From positions 1-64,000 of the forward strand of contig JAJRSO010000008.1 of NCBI GenBank assembly GCA_024278755.1: DNA of 64,000 bases, read 5' to 3'. Below, one piece after another: positions 35,789 to 45,652 of the stretch. The position numbers and the translations under genes were made by a program. A model generated the notes under the pieces. The model had not been told where the DNA came from, made no database searches, and saw only the letters and a program-made list of their open reading frames with translations. Position 1 is the stretch's first letter. Each line of letters starts with the position of its first letter. The stretch is from Calditrichota bacterium (GTDB lineage: Bacteria; Calditrichota; Calditrichia; Calditrichales; Calditrichaceae).

Positions 35789-38527
35789 TTAAAAGAGATC
35801 ATCCAGCTTGCTGCTAAAAGCAATCCCCCAAAACATAGCCGGATTGGCAGCGCGTAACAGGCCGTAAATATCTTTATAGTAGGCCAGATCATTAAAAATA
35901 TTGTTTACAAAAATAGAAACCTCGGCCCCTTTAAAAAGCGCTTTACTGGCGGTGACGCTAAACAGCCAAATGTCATTAGGGCGGCTGTCATTCACCGTTG
36001 TTTCCGTGCTAGGAGGGGTGGACCGATCCAAACCCATTAAAGCAGACGTAGCCGCATCTATTTCATAATTTTGTCCATTATAAAAATAACCGTCCGCACT
36101 CATTTTTATTTTTGAATAACGTAAGCTCTGGTCCCATAATTTTTGTTCTGCTCTAAAGGTCAGCCAGATGCCCAGCGATTTGGCAATATAGTCGACACTG
36201 TATTTAACCACCATCCGCTGCCGCCACGATTCGATGGGCGAATAATAGGGCGCAATTCGTAACGTATCCCCTTCCGAAGAAACATAATTACGGGCCGCCG
36301 AATAATTCGGGTATTTATCGCCGCCTTTTTTCCTAAAATTAAACGCGGCGCTTACTCGGAAACGCATATTTAATGAGGGAATTCGGTGCGAACGCAGGCT
36401 GAATTCGAACCCGCTGTTTTTCGACCAGCCCCGGTTTATATATTTTTTATACGATGTTGAAGCCAGAACCTGCCCAATACTTTCTTTATCCAAATCCTCG
36501 GGCCATTGCGGCCAAAAATAAAAATCATAGTAAAAAGGATTATACATCGAAACCGGCTGGTTTTTAGACATATTATAATAGGCAGATAGACTTAACCCAA
36601 AATCACCGACCTGTTGATCAATGCCAAACTCATACTTGGTACTCTGGTATCCCTTTAAGTTCGGAGCGGAACGATCAAAGACATAGGTAGAAACAATATG
36701 AACCGTATCGGAAACTTGTCCATTCCGGAATCCCCTTTCGAATACATCCAGAAAAAAGTTTTCGGGATAGATGGAATTTAGCGCTGGTGTTTTGGATGAT
36801 TTACTATAGGTAAAACGTACCTGCGTTTTGGGAAACGGTTTTACCTTTAAACCAAGCCGGGGATTAAAAAAAGTGCCCTGATCTGCTTCAAAAACATCTT
36901 TATCTTTAAACAAGTTCCCCACATTGAGACCGGTAGGATTGTAACTGTCCAAACGAAATCCCAAGTCCAATGTAAACGGTAACAACCATTCTCCGCTTAT
37001 CCGATCCTCAAAAAACAGGGCCAGTTGCGTAACACCCGGAACATCATCAAACGCCCGGGGCCGTGAGGTCAGCTGACCATTCGGAGGTCGCAGAATATCA
37101 AAGGACTTGCCCTGCCCCATATTACGATCGGTTTGAAACTCGGCGCCGCCAAGAAAACGGTGCAAAATTTCGCCGCTAAATAGTTTTCGCTGGATTTTTA
37201 ATTTTGACCCGTAACTCCATTCGTCCCCGATAGTGCGCACATTGGAACGATATATGGGAGAAGAAATAATGGCTTCACTCGCGCCGGATGTCATACGTTC
37301 CGTTAAGTAAGCGACGTCGGCCGTTTCCAGTTTGTTTTTCCAACTATTACGCCTCTTGTAATCCACATAATTACGCAGATAAACCTTTGTTACCTTATTC
37401 CATTTAAAATCGAACTGTTGTGAATAGGTAAGATGGTGATCCCGGTTATAGGCCTTGGTCGCTGATGTATCGATACGATAATAGTTCTCTTCCACTTTGC
37501 GGCTGTATTTGAATGAATTACGTACATCCAGCCGATTGTCTAATAAGCTGTTTTGCATTTTAAGACTTGCGGAAATGCGGTGAAATTCATCCCCGTCAAT
37601 GCGGATATCGCGCTCGCTATAGCCATAGTTCAAATTATAAACAAAATTTGTGTGGAAACGATTAAAACTGCCCATTAAATTTGCTTCGCGCGTATCGGGA
37701 TTATTTTTCAGCTTTAAGCGGGTTGGGACATTTCTCATTCTTGTTTTAACGTTAACAAGTCCGGTTGTATGGTCGCCATATTCCACGGAAGAAGCGCCGG
37801 ACGATACTTCTATTTTTTCCAGATTTTCCGCTGCGATTTCACGCAGGTCGTAGCCCCAGCCGCTATTATTAGAAACCGTTGCCCCCAGGCCAACGCCCAC
37901 CCCTGTATTCAGGTTTGCATTATTACTGAGAGGAACATCGTCCACAATTACTTTGGTTCCGAAGGCCGAGGCCTGATCTTCGCTAAACGAACGCAGGTTA
38001 ATGCTCTGCTGTTTGTTCAAACCCAGACCGCCCGCGTTTTCATTCCCCGGAATCATCGTCAAAGCATCGGCCAGGCTGTTGGCCTGCATATGTTCAATTT
38101 CACCGCTGTTGATAGTGTGCACCGTTTCCGCTTCTTCCGAAAGCAGCTCCCGCTCGGCGGTTACCTGAATGCCGCCGATTTCCAAAAACAGGAATTGCGT
38201 TTCATCGCCGGGATACATTTCGGCCTTTAGCAGAACAGGTTCATCGTTTTTTATTTTTACATCGGGAATGATTAAGGAATAATACCCTTTTTTCATAAAA
38301 CGGATATAATAGGTGCCAGGTTTAAGATTGCGTAGCAAAAAGGCGCCGCCGGAATCGGTTTTATCGGAAATTTCCATATCCTGAACCGTTACAATAACAT
38401 CGGAAAGATATTTATGCGTTTCGTTTTCCTGTACGGTTCCGGTAATAACGCCGGCGCCGGCAAAGGCAAAACGGGTAAACAGAAAACTCAGCAGTATACA
38501 TAAATACGCTCTATTCATCGAAAGCAC
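35789..38527 (-). CDS. TonB-dependent outer-membrane receptor with carboxypeptidase-regulatory-like domain
   Basis: The 912-residue receptor has a signal peptide, a CarboxypepD_reg-like beta domain (about 27-105), a plug domain (TVHTINSGEIEHMQANSLADALTMIPG is its start) and a 22-strand type barrel region. It should import a substrate with energy from TonB. The substrate is not evident. GTG at 38527 or ATG at 38518 may be the start: GGAG lies four bases before the GTG but too far before the ATG for a usual spacing. It heads the operon with the DUF4876 lipoprotein and the interrupted barrel. Confidence 0.9.
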   Translation of the reverse strand: MLSMNRAYLCILLSFLFTRFAFAGAGVITGTVQENETHKYLSDVIVTVQDMEISDKTDSGGAFLLRNLKPGTYYIRFMKKGYYSLIIPDVKIKNDEPVLLKAEMYPGDETQFLFLEIGGIQVTAERELLSEEAETVHTINSGEIEHMQANSLADALTMIPGNENAGGLGLNKQQSINLRSFSEDQASAFGTKVIVDDVPLSNNANLNTGVGVGLGATVSNNSGWGYDLREIAAENLEKIEVSSGASSVEYGDHTTGLVNVKTRMRNVPTRLKLKNNPDTREANLMGSFNRFHTNFVYNLNYGYSERDIRIDGDEFHRISASLKMQNSLLDNRLDVRNSFKYSRKVEENYYRIDTSATKAYNRDHHLTYSQQFDFKWNKVTKVYLRNYVDYKRRNSWKNKLETADVAYLTERMTSGASEAIISSPIYRSNVRTIGDEWSYGSKLKIQRKLFSGEILHRFLGGAEFQTDRNMGQGKSFDILRPPNGQLTSRPRAFDDVPGVTQLALFFEDRISGEWLLPFTLDLGFRLDSYNPTGLNVGNLFKDKDVFEADQGTFFNPRLGLKVKPFPKTQVRFTYSKSSKTPALNSIYPENFFLDVFERGFRNGQVSDTVHIVSTYVFDRSAPNLKGYQSTKYEFGIDQQVGDFGLSLSAYYNMSKNQPVSMYNPFYYDFYFWPQWPEDLDKESIGQVLASTSYKKYINRGWSKNSGFEFSLRSHRIPSLNMRFRVSAAFNFRKKGGDKYPNYSAARNYVSSEGDTLRIAPYYSPIESWRQRMVVKYSVDYIAKSLGIWLTFRAEQKLWDQSLRYSKIKMSADGYFYNGQNYEIDAATSALMGLDRSTPPSTETTVNDSRPNDIWLFSVTASKALFKGAEVSIFVNNIFNDLAYYKDIYGLLRAANPAMFWGIAFSSKLDDLF

Positions 38528-38651
38528 ATAACTCCGAAAAAATAAAAGGAAATTATTCCAAAAAGACGGAATATATTAAAACCGGGATTAGTTCGTTTGG
38601 TAAATATACGAAATATTGAATATTATTCAAACATAAATTCTAAACTATGGT

Positions 38652-39593
38652 TTAGCGTTTCATATGAGAACGCCCCTTTCGGACGATATTCCTTGTCGCT
38701 GTTTTTATCGCTCCTCCCGCTTCCTTTAATTCATTCCTGCGATGAAAAATAAAAATCGCGCCAATCAGGGCCGGAAGGATAATATTGATGAAAAAAAGCA
38801 ACAGGGCAATGCCCGTTGCCGCAGCGGCCGGAAAATGAAAGAGTCCTAAGAAAAAGACCGCCGTATTTTCCCGCACGCCAAGCCCCGAAACGGAAATAGG
38901 TAGCAAGCCAGAGCCCCAAATCATGGTAACCGCCAAAACCGTATTCCAAAGACTTATACTGCCGCTATCATTTAATAAAATATTATATTGGAGTATGAGG
39001 CAAAAATAAATGGTCAGAGAATACAAAAGCGTATGAAAAAAAATACGCTGATAGCGCAGCTCCTTTTCCCGGAAACGTTCCATAAACGGTAATCCCCACA
39101 GAGCGGGTAGAAAAAAATAGGCGCCCATTCCGAGAGCAGCCAGGCCCCATAAGGGAAGACGGTAGACCGGAAAAAAAACAGGAAAGACGATTAAAACAAA
39201 AATGAATTTAATATAGGTCTGAAAAAACTTTTCGATGCTAAAGGCCACCACCTTGCCCCGTTTTTGGCCGGGCAATAAAAAGACCTTGGTTATTTCCGCG
39301 TGTCCGCCGGGCACCATTAAGCGGAAGGCAAAGCCGGCAAAAAAAGAGGGCAGCAGATCTTTGTAGCGGAAATGATTGGAATGACGTTCGATTAAATATT
39401 TCCAACGCAAAAACTGGGTACTTAAGTTGACCACAGTCAGAACGACGACCAATAATACCGTTTCCCATTTAAAATGAAGCAGTGTCCGGATCATTTCCCG
39501 CCGGTCTACCCGCCATAAAATCCAGCCCAGCAGTAAAAATCCGATGCAGTACTTTACGATAAATAAGAGTTTATTTCTGAGCATCTCTTTCAT
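38652..39593 (-). CDS. Lysylphosphatidylglycerol synthase transmembrane/flippase-like protein (UPF0104)
   Basis: The 313-residue protein has about eight membrane helices and the family features FLRWKYLIERH, SFFAGFAFRLMVPGGHAE, SVSGLGVRENTAVF and a final basic tail. Members of this family are flippase-like membrane proteins involved in lipid or polymer export, and the soluble synthase domain is absent here. A GT2 glycosyltransferase lies 450 bases upstream on the same strand, so the two may work in glycan or lipid assembly, but a direct link is not shown. Confidence 0.85.
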   Translation of the reverse strand: MKEMLRNKLLFIVKYCIGFLLLGWILWRVDRREMIRTLLHFKWETVLLVVVLTVVNLSTQFLRWKYLIERHSNHFRYKDLLPSFFAGFAFRLMVPGGHAEITKVFLLPGQKRGKVVAFSIEKFFQTYIKFIFVLIVFPVFFPVYRLPLWGLAALGMGAYFFLPALWGLPFMERFREKELRYQRIFFHTLLYSLTIYFCLILQYNILLNDSGSISLWNTVLAVTMIWGSGLLPISVSGLGVRENTAVFFLGLFHFPAAAATGIALLLFFINIILPALIGAIFIFHRRNELKEAGGAIKTATRNIVRKGRSHMKR

Positions 39594-39788
39594 TCCGACA
39601 ATTATTCTTTAGAAATAAAATAGTTTAAATCCCAAATCACAAAGAACAAATAACAAACAATTCTCAAAAAAACAAATAACGAAACCACAAACTTCCATGC
39701 ATTCAGACGGTAATAGTTTGGAAATTTAAATTTGGCGGTTGTAATTTGTGATTTTCTAATTACCTCTATAAAAATTTGGATATCATTT

Positions 39789-40005
39789 CATTAGTGTCCG
39801 GTTAAAAAAGTAAATGTTCTGGTTTGTTGAAAGTTCAAAACAATACCCCTCTTCTTCCCGAAACCGGGATTTTCCCTCCCTTGAAGCATCAAGAGAAGGG
39901 GTTGAGGGTGGGTTCAGAAACAAATCTCGTGAATACAAATTTTTCCTAATACTTTGGTATTGCAAGACTTTTAACCATATTTTAAACTTTAACCGGGCAC
40001 TCTTG
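39789..40005. mobile_element. MITE-like element (copy B) in a 448-base intergenic region
   Basis: Left end CATTAGTGTCCGGTTAAAA (39789-39807) and right end CTTTAACCGGGCACTCTTG (39987-40005) are imperfect inverted repeats. The first 55 bases are nearly identical to the copy at 62919. The interior carries the family CCCTCCCTTGA palindrome. No target duplication remains. The rest of the gap 39594-40041 is AT-rich, with short direct repeats of the type TTCACTGTTCATTG, and holds no gene. Confidence 0.6.
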
Positions 40006-40041
40006 ATTCACTGTTCATTGTTCACTATTCATTGTAATACG

Positions 40042-41145
40042 CTACGGTTTCCATTTATACAATTGCAAAGCGCCTAAAGCACTAAACACAATCACATAAG
40101 CCGGATAGATAATCTGCATCAGCGGGAACCAGGGAATCAGTTCCTTCCGACGGAAAACAAAGGCGGCCTGAGTAAGCGCCCAAAATTCCACGCCCGTTTT
40201 CAACGCTATAACGATTAGCCACACACCAAGCATGGACGGTTGTAGTAACGGCAAAAACAGAAACAACAGATAGGCCGCAAAGACAAGAATCGAAAACAGT
40301 ACCGTGGGCAGACTCTTTTTTAGTGTTTTGCTGTTCTTGCGGATTTGCTGATAGAAAATTTCGCGTCCCGTTTCCGGTGGCAGCGCAGAAACAAAGGAAT
40401 CGGGATGCACGCAGTAGTCCACTTTTCCCAACCCTTTGCGGCGGAACCGCTCCGTTAAATGCACATCGTCTCCGCTGCGGAATTTCTTTAAGGCTGCGTA
40501 ACCGCCCACATTTTCGTAGGCCGTTTTCCGGTAAGCTAAATTCCGGCCAATGCCGGTGTGGGGAAATCCTAATTTTGACGGTGCAGCGGTAACGACGGCC
40601 GAAAATAGATTATCGAAATTTAAGAAGGTTCCCCAAAAACCCTTTGCGGTTATAAGTGGCGAATTGCCCAGCACCATCTGAACGTCTTTTTCAAAATAGC
40701 AGCTCATCGCGTGCAGCCAGCCGGGCGGAACGACACAATCGGCGTCCGTCGTAAAAATCAATTCGCCCGTTGCGGCCCGCAGCGCTTCGAGCAATGCCTT
40801 CTTTTTCCCGCGCAGTGCGTCGCTTTTCTCGCTGAGCCGGATCAGCTTCCAGTTGGAAAAACGATTCGCGTAACGTTCTATTATTTCCGCCGTACCATCT
40901 TCCGAAGCGTCATCCACCAAAATGATTTCAAAACGTTCCTTGGGGTATTCCAGCCGAGTAAGCGACTCCAGCGTGGGCATGATGCGCAGCGCTTCGTTAC
41001 GCGCAGCAATGACAATGGAAATGGTCGGTTCTTGTTCGCATGTTTTAATCTTCAATCGTCGCAGTCCCCAAATTATCAGCAGGATGATTCCGATATAAAA
41101 AGCGCTGAACAGCAAAAACAGCTCCGGCAGTATTTGTATTTGCAT
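40042..41145 (-). CDS. Family 2 glycosyltransferase, membrane-bound
   Basis: The 367-residue enzyme has one N-terminal helix, a GT-A domain with SIVIAARNEA, ILVDDASEDGTAEII, the metal-binding TTDADCVVPPGW (DAD) and a QxxRxxK element (QQIRKNSK), and about three C-terminal helices. Such enzymes transfer a sugar from a nucleotide donor to a lipid or polymer at the inner membrane. The acceptor and sugar are unknown. The flippase-like gene downstream suggests envelope glycan work. Confidence 0.88.
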   Translation of the reverse strand: MQIQILPELFLLFSAFYIGIILLIIWGLRRLKIKTCEQEPTISIVIAARNEALRIMPTLESLTRLEYPKERFEIILVDDASEDGTAEIIERYANRFSNWKLIRLSEKSDALRGKKKALLEALRAATGELIFTTDADCVVPPGWLHAMSCYFEKDVQMVLGNSPLITAKGFWGTFLNFDNLFSAVVTAAPSKLGFPHTGIGRNLAYRKTAYENVGGYAALKKFRSGDDVHLTERFRRKGLGKVDYCVHPDSFVSALPPETGREIFYQQIRKNSKTLKKSLPTVLFSILVFAAYLLFLFLPLLQPSMLGVWLIVIALKTGVEFWALTQAAFVFRRKELIPWFPLMQIIYPAYVIVFSALGALQLYKWKP

Positions 41146-41264
41146 TCCATTTTCCCCGGCATTAAAATCGAGAATGAATTTAGACCGCGCCGCATTTAAT
41201 TACAAGTAGATGCGCCAATCGGAATAAAATTGTCCGAAAGCGAAAAAACTGATACGGAGCCTGT

Positions 41265-42728
41265 ATGACAGAACAATTATATTACTGGATGGGATTCCTT
41301 CTTTACGCCGTTATCGTTATCGGAATCGGCCTGGTCACCTGGATAACGGAAAAACGCAGCGGCACCGAGACCGATAACAAAGCTTATTGGGAAGCGAGCC
41401 GCAGTTTGTCGTTCGGCTCGGTCGGTCTCTCTATTTCGGCCAGTATGATGTCCATCAGCTGGTCTTGTGTATACGGCGTTCAGCTTTTTTACTGGTATGG
41501 CTGGGGCGGCGCCTGGCTGCTAATTATTCCCTGGCTGATTACCATGGCCGGTTTTTATTGGGCCTCTTCCAAATTCCGCAGCTTAGATGTGTTTTCACAG
41601 CCGCATTTACTGGAAAAACGTTTCGGCGCCCGCACCCGACAGATGCTGGCTCCGGCGCTGATTATTGTGTTCATTACCTGGACAGGAGCCGAAATTTACG
41701 CGGCCGGTCAGATTATCTCCCCTTTTCTGGGGATTTCGTTAAACCGGACCTTATTCCTCATTTCGGCCGTTGTGGCCGTTTACACCTATAGCGGCGGATT
41801 CAGCGCCGTGGTTTCCACCGATAAAATTCAGTTTTTCCTCGTGGCTTTTTTCATCACCGTCATTGCCATTTTAGGATGGAACGCGCTGCCGGAAGGGAGT
41901 TCATTTTTCCAAATTCCGACACCGCCCAAGGCCAAACCGGGTCTGTTATTTTTTACGCCGGGCCTCGCGCTGATCCTTATCACCTTTATGGCCTATCTGC
42001 CCGGCTGGCTCATCGAAACGGACGTCTGGATTCGCCTGCAGGGCGCCAAAGACAATTCCGCCGCAAAAAAAGGCGTGCTTTTGGCCGGATTCAATTCTTT
42101 TGTTTTTGTGGGGGTGATGCCGCTGGTTATCGGCTTGTCGGCGCTTATTTTATATCCGCCCGTTAACGGCGTCATTCCGGCACAATTGCAGGACGGCGCG
42201 CTTATTTTTACCGTACTGATGAAACAATACGCGCCGCTGGGACTCAGTATTTTCCTTTCGGTGGGTCTGATTGCGGCCGCCATGTCCACCATCGATACCT
42301 GCGGAAATGTAACCGCCCTTTCCTTTTCACACGATTTAATGGAACCGCTGCTGAAAAAAACCTGGTCGCCGCTTCAGCTCAACACCTTTGCCCGCTGGTC
42401 GTCCGTCGGGGCGGTTCTGATTGCCTTTCTTTACGCGGTATTTACCGAAAGCCTGTGGGATATTTTTTACCTTTCTTCCGGAATCTTAACCACCACCGTC
42501 TTTTTGCCGGTCATCGGCAGTTTTTTTAAGTCCACTAAACCAAGGCAGGCGCAGCTGGCTATTCTTTTCGGACTCGTTTCGACCCTGGTGTTTTATTTTA
42601 TGGAATCGCGGGGCATGCTGAGCGGTATTCAACCCGAGGCGGTCAGCCAGACCGGGCTGGGCTATATTTTATGGGGATTTGTATTTTCGGCCGCGGGATT
42701 TTTAGGAGGACGGTACGGGAAGGAATAA
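41265..42728 (+). CDS. Sodium:solute symporter (SSS family)
   Basis: The 487-residue protein has about 13 membrane helices and the SSS features SISASMMSISW near the first helices, VYTYSGGFSAVVSTDKIQF and GLIAAAMSTIDTCGNVTALSF. It imports a small solute with sodium. The substrate cannot be read from the sequence. It is transcribed alone from a 119-base region that it shares with the divergent glycosyltransferase gene. Confidence 0.9.
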   Translation: MTEQLYYWMGFLLYAVIVIGIGLVTWITEKRSGTETDNKAYWEASRSLSFGSVGLSISASMMSISWSCVYGVQLFYWYGWGGAWLLIIPWLITMAGFYWASSKFRSLDVFSQPHLLEKRFGARTRQMLAPALIIVFITWTGAEIYAAGQIISPFLGISLNRTLFLISAVVAVYTYSGGFSAVVSTDKIQFFLVAFFITVIAILGWNALPEGSSFFQIPTPPKAKPGLLFFTPGLALILITFMAYLPGWLIETDVWIRLQGAKDNSAAKKGVLLAGFNSFVFVGVMPLVIGLSALILYPPVNGVIPAQLQDGALIFTVLMKQYAPLGLSIFLSVGLIAAAMSTIDTCGNVTALSFSHDLMEPLLKKTWSPLQLNTFARWSSVGAVLIAFLYAVFTESLWDIFYLSSGILTTTVFLPVIGSFFKSTKPRQAQLAILFGLVSTLVFYFMESRGMLSGIQPEAVSQTGLGYILWGFVFSAAGFLGGRYGKE

Positions 42729-42915
42729 ATTCCAAACCACAAATAACAAATCTCAAATAAATTTCAATATCCAATGCTCAAAACTAAAGAGCACTCAGAA
42801 ACATTTGGGATTTGTTTTTTGGAACTTGTTTTTTATTTGGTATTTGGAGCTTGTTTTTTGAAATTTATTGTCTGAAATTTGTTTTTGAATCGACACAGTC
42901 GATTTACTCCAAAAA

Positions 42916-42940
42916 AAAGGATGCGCTTTGGCATCCCTTT
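42916..42940. terminator. Bidirectional terminator between convergent genes
   Basis: AAAGGATGC pairs with GCATCCCTTT around GCTTTG, flanked by a run of A on the left and by TTTT on the right. It terminates the symporter gene and can also serve the minus-strand gene. Confidence 0.7.
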
Positions 42941-42960
42941 TACACTTTTAATATTTTTTC

Positions 42961-42996
42961 TTATCCCGATAAAAACCTCCCGATCCATCGGGATAA
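42961..42996 (-). terminator. Hairpin after the PNPFNP-tail gene
   Basis: TTATCCCGAT and ATCGGGATAA are a perfect ten-base inverted pair around a 16-base loop, a few bases after the stop at 43005. On the minus strand it is followed by GAAAAAA rather than a T run, so termination strength is uncertain. Confidence 0.45.
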
Positions 42997-43004
42997 AATA
43001 GTCT

Positions 43005-43874
43005 TTATTTTATCAGCATCATCTTGATGGTCTGCGAGAACTGCGGCGCCTTTAAGATGGCAAAATAAACGCCTGTCGGCATATCATTTCCGGAAGCGTC
43101 TTTTCCGTTCCACTGATAATTGAACACACCTGGCTGAATATTGCCCTGAAACAGCGAAACTACTTTACGTCCCAACACATCAAAAACCGTCAACTGAAGA
43201 TTTTGAGTAATTTCAGGAACATCAAACTGCAGCATCGTGCTTGGGTTGAATGGATTTGGGAAATTCTGTTTTAACGCAAATTTTTCAGGCAGCCCCGAAT
43301 TTGTAACGGGTTCCAAAGCGCTTGGATTTAACGAACTATTCTCTGTATCGGTTGCTGTAACCGGACTGTATTTAGCAACATTATCCGATTCGTATTCCTG
43401 ACCCACCATTAACGCTTGCTCAAAACTCAATCCCGCCGTTTGGTTTACATCCACGATTTCGAGTTTTACATGAAGCAACTGCGTTGGCGTAGTTGGCACT
43501 TCATTGCCATATTCCGGAGAACCGGGATACTTATACTCGGTTGTAATAGCAAGTCGCGAAGGCGTATTATCCGTAACATTAACGATTACATAGTACGGCG
43601 CCGGCGGGCCAAAATCACCCTGAAGCAGGGTCCCTTTTGTCACCGTATCTGTCCCCGCAGCGGCAACTGAACTACCAAAGCCAAGGGTATTGTAATTGAT
43701 ATAAACAAGATTGGTGCCCAATCTCGTACCGGCCACATCGGCCTGCGCCATAACGTCAAATTCATAAAAACTTGGCGAAGTACCCGTAATGGTCACATTC
43801 GCAAACGTAAATGTTATTCCTGTTGCCCAAAGCACAGAGCTTAACAGAAATAAAAGGGGTATTAATTTTTTCAT
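43005..43874 (-). CDS. Secreted protein with possible cohesin-like domain and T9SS tail
   Basis: The 289-residue protein has signal peptide MKKLIPLLFLLSSVLWATG, an all-beta domain of about 155 residues (FANVTITGTSPSFYEFDVMA ... LVYINYNTLGFGSSV) and a type A T9SS tail (NFPNPFNPSTMLQFDVP ... TIKMMLIK). The beta domain has the feel of a cohesin or cohesin-like fold, but I cannot confirm it. It is 30 bases downstream of a gene whose product ends in dockerin-like repeats, so the two may bind each other on the cell surface. A GGAG site precedes the ATG. Confidence 0.7.
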   Translation of the reverse strand: MKKLIPLLFLLSSVLWATGITFTFANVTITGTSPSFYEFDVMAQADVAGTRLGTNLVYINYNTLGFGSSVAAAGTDTVTKGTLLQGDFGPPAPYYVIVNVTDNTPSRLAITTEYKYPGSPEYGNEVPTTPTQLLHVKLEIVDVNQTAGLSFEQALMVGQEYESDNVAKYSPVTATDTENSSLNPSALEPVTNSGLPEKFALKQNFPNPFNPSTMLQFDVPEITQNLQLTVFDVLGRKVVSLFQGNIQPGVFNYQWNGKDASGNDMPTGVYFAILKAPQFSQTIKMMLIK

Positions 43875-43904
43875 TTTAATTCTCCAAATCTTATAACACT
43901 CATC

Positions 43905-45239
43905 TTAAAAAGGAACCTGCGTTCCCTTTCCCACATTATTATTCCAGAAATCATTTTTATCATCCGTCTGAACCTGACCATTCAGATTATAATCCGACCG
44001 TTTATATCCGGCAGAACCAACCTCTGTTTCCCAAATATCATTATTATCATCCGTTTGTATCTGACCGTTGCCATTGGCGTCGCCGGTAATCAGACCAAAC
44101 ACGCCGCCGGTTAGTTCGGTTTGCGCGCCGGTTCCGTATGCTTGGGTTGCCGCCGTTGTAAAATCATATAACACACTGCCGGATGACAGAGCGATTGCGT
44201 TGGCCGTCATTACCGCTAAGTGTATGCGCGGGCGGACCACCACATAATAACTGCCGGAACTGATTCCTGAAAAACTTACCATGCTGCTGCCGTCCATATC
44301 GGTGATGCTGCCGTCTTTCGTTATTAACGCTGCCCGGGTTGCCACAGTAGTGGAAGAATCCGTTCCGGTACGCAACTGCACCAAAACCCAATCCACCACA
44401 TTACTTCCGATCACGGGAATCGTTTCCACTCCCGAATAGTTCCAGGGAGCTCCGCTAAATGGCTGAGCCAACGGAATAACGCCATCTGACGATAAATCTG
44501 TTTTCATACTGTCCGCATCAAACGGACCTTCCAAAAAGGCAGAAATATTTCCGTTTACGCGATCACCCGATTGCACTAAAACATCATCAAGCCACAATTG
44601 CCCTCGGGAACGATTGTCAAAATAAAAACTCATACCAAAGTAATTTGCAGCCGTATAATCCGTATTAGCAGCCGCGCCGGCTGAAACAAGATTATCAAAC
44701 CCACCGTTTGTATCATATTTAAGCTCCCAGAGTCCGGACGTATCCCGGGTTACTTCAATCCCCAATAAGGTGTTGTTGTTCCAGTCGAAACCCGTTTGCA
44801 ATACGACGCCGTCGGGAGCGCTTGCCGTAACCTTCCAAAGAGTCAGCGTGTCTGTGTCTCCGCTTAAATTTACACCCACCGCATACCCGTTCACAGCGGT
44901 TGTGTCGTGCACCATTATGTAAACCCAAAACTTTTCGACGGCTGTGGGATCAAAATCACCGTTTTTTAAATTGAAACGCCAGCGGGTCGTTTGAGCGGTT
45001 ATATCCAAACCATTCAAAGGTGTGCGAATATGGCTTCCTCCGGTTGAATCCGTCGAAATGTGCTTTAATGAATAGGCGCCTGTAATAGCCCCCGTCGTTT
45101 CTACACCCCAACTGGTATCCGGAGTTTCCACCCAGCCATCCATATTTCCATCTTCAAAATCATCACTCAGGTAAACTGTTTGTGCAGAAGCGGTTAGAAA
45201 TGCGGTTAGGACAATTACAAAAACAAGATATTTTTTCAT
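43905..45239 (-). CDS. Secreted protein with C-terminal dockerin-like calcium repeats
   Basis: AGGAGG six bases upstream fixes the ATG at 45239 rather than 45245. The 444-residue protein has a signal peptide, an LamG/MAM-like N-terminal domain (YLSDDFEDGNMDGW), a central beta region, and a C-terminal pair of F-hand motifs: DANGNGQIQTDDNNDIW and DYNLNGQVQTDDKNDFW. These match dockerin calcium loops (D-x-N-x-N-G and a final Asp). It has no PNPFNP tail, so its attachment may be through another protein. It is the first gene of a pair with the possible cohesin-like gene. The function is unknown. Confidence 0.72.
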   Translation of the reverse strand: MKKYLVFVIVLTAFLTASAQTVYLSDDFEDGNMDGWVETPDTSWGVETTGAITGAYSLKHISTDSTGGSHIRTPLNGLDITAQTTRWRFNLKNGDFDPTAVEKFWVYIMVHDTTAVNGYAVGVNLSGDTDTLTLWKVTASAPDGVVLQTGFDWNNNTLLGIEVTRDTSGLWELKYDTNGGFDNLVSAGAAANTDYTAANYFGMSFYFDNRSRGQLWLDDVLVQSGDRVNGNISAFLEGPFDADSMKTDLSSDGVIPLAQPFSGAPWNYSGVETIPVIGSNVVDWVLVQLRTGTDSSTTVATRAALITKDGSITDMDGSSMVSFSGISSGSYYVVVRPRIHLAVMTANAIALSSGSVLYDFTTAATQAYGTGAQTELTGGVFGLITGDANGNGQIQTDDNNDIWETEVGSAGYKRSDYNLNGQVQTDDKNDFWNNNVGKGTQVPF

Positions 45240-45245
45240 GTCCAT

Positions 45246-45652
45246 CCTCCTATAAAATGAATGTTACTTCCCTATAACAATCGCAAAATAAACTATTGGA
45301 TTGTAAAATCCGTGACCTGAATCAAACTATCGTAACTTTATTGAAAGATATGAGGTTAAAAAGAATAACTGGTTAAAAAAAATTGTTTTTTTCAATTAAT
45401 GAGTCCAGTCTAAAAAGGCATAACCACTGATTTCCACAGAAAGACACGGATTGTTTTTATTGAAATTACATTGAATAGATTCGTGTAAATTCGTGGAATT
45501 CGTGGTTTTTATAGTGAACTCATTAATAATTTCTAAAAGACATGCGCCTCTTTTTATAATTTCTGTTTTTTCAGCCTGTCCGCCTCCGGCGGGGCGGGAG
45601 GCAATGGTTCTCTTTTTCCTATTCGTTTTACCCGTGCGATTCGAAATAGAGG
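45246..45652. other. Intergenic region, 407 bases
   Basis: The region upstream of the dockerin-like gene contains a long palindromic stretch around 45430-45510: words of the type CACTGATTTCCACAG and ATTCGTGGAATTCGTGG, which occur in similar form near 56700-56850 and 62750. A GC-rich palindrome (GCCTGTCCGCCTCCGGCGGG) is at 45575. There is no gene and no RNA that I can recognise. Promoters for the dockerin-like operon should lie at the left end. Confidence 0.45.

Noticed and set aside
39783-40077. Short open frames on both strands at 39783-40077
   Set aside because: They lie inside a MITE-like element and have no coding character or ribosome site.
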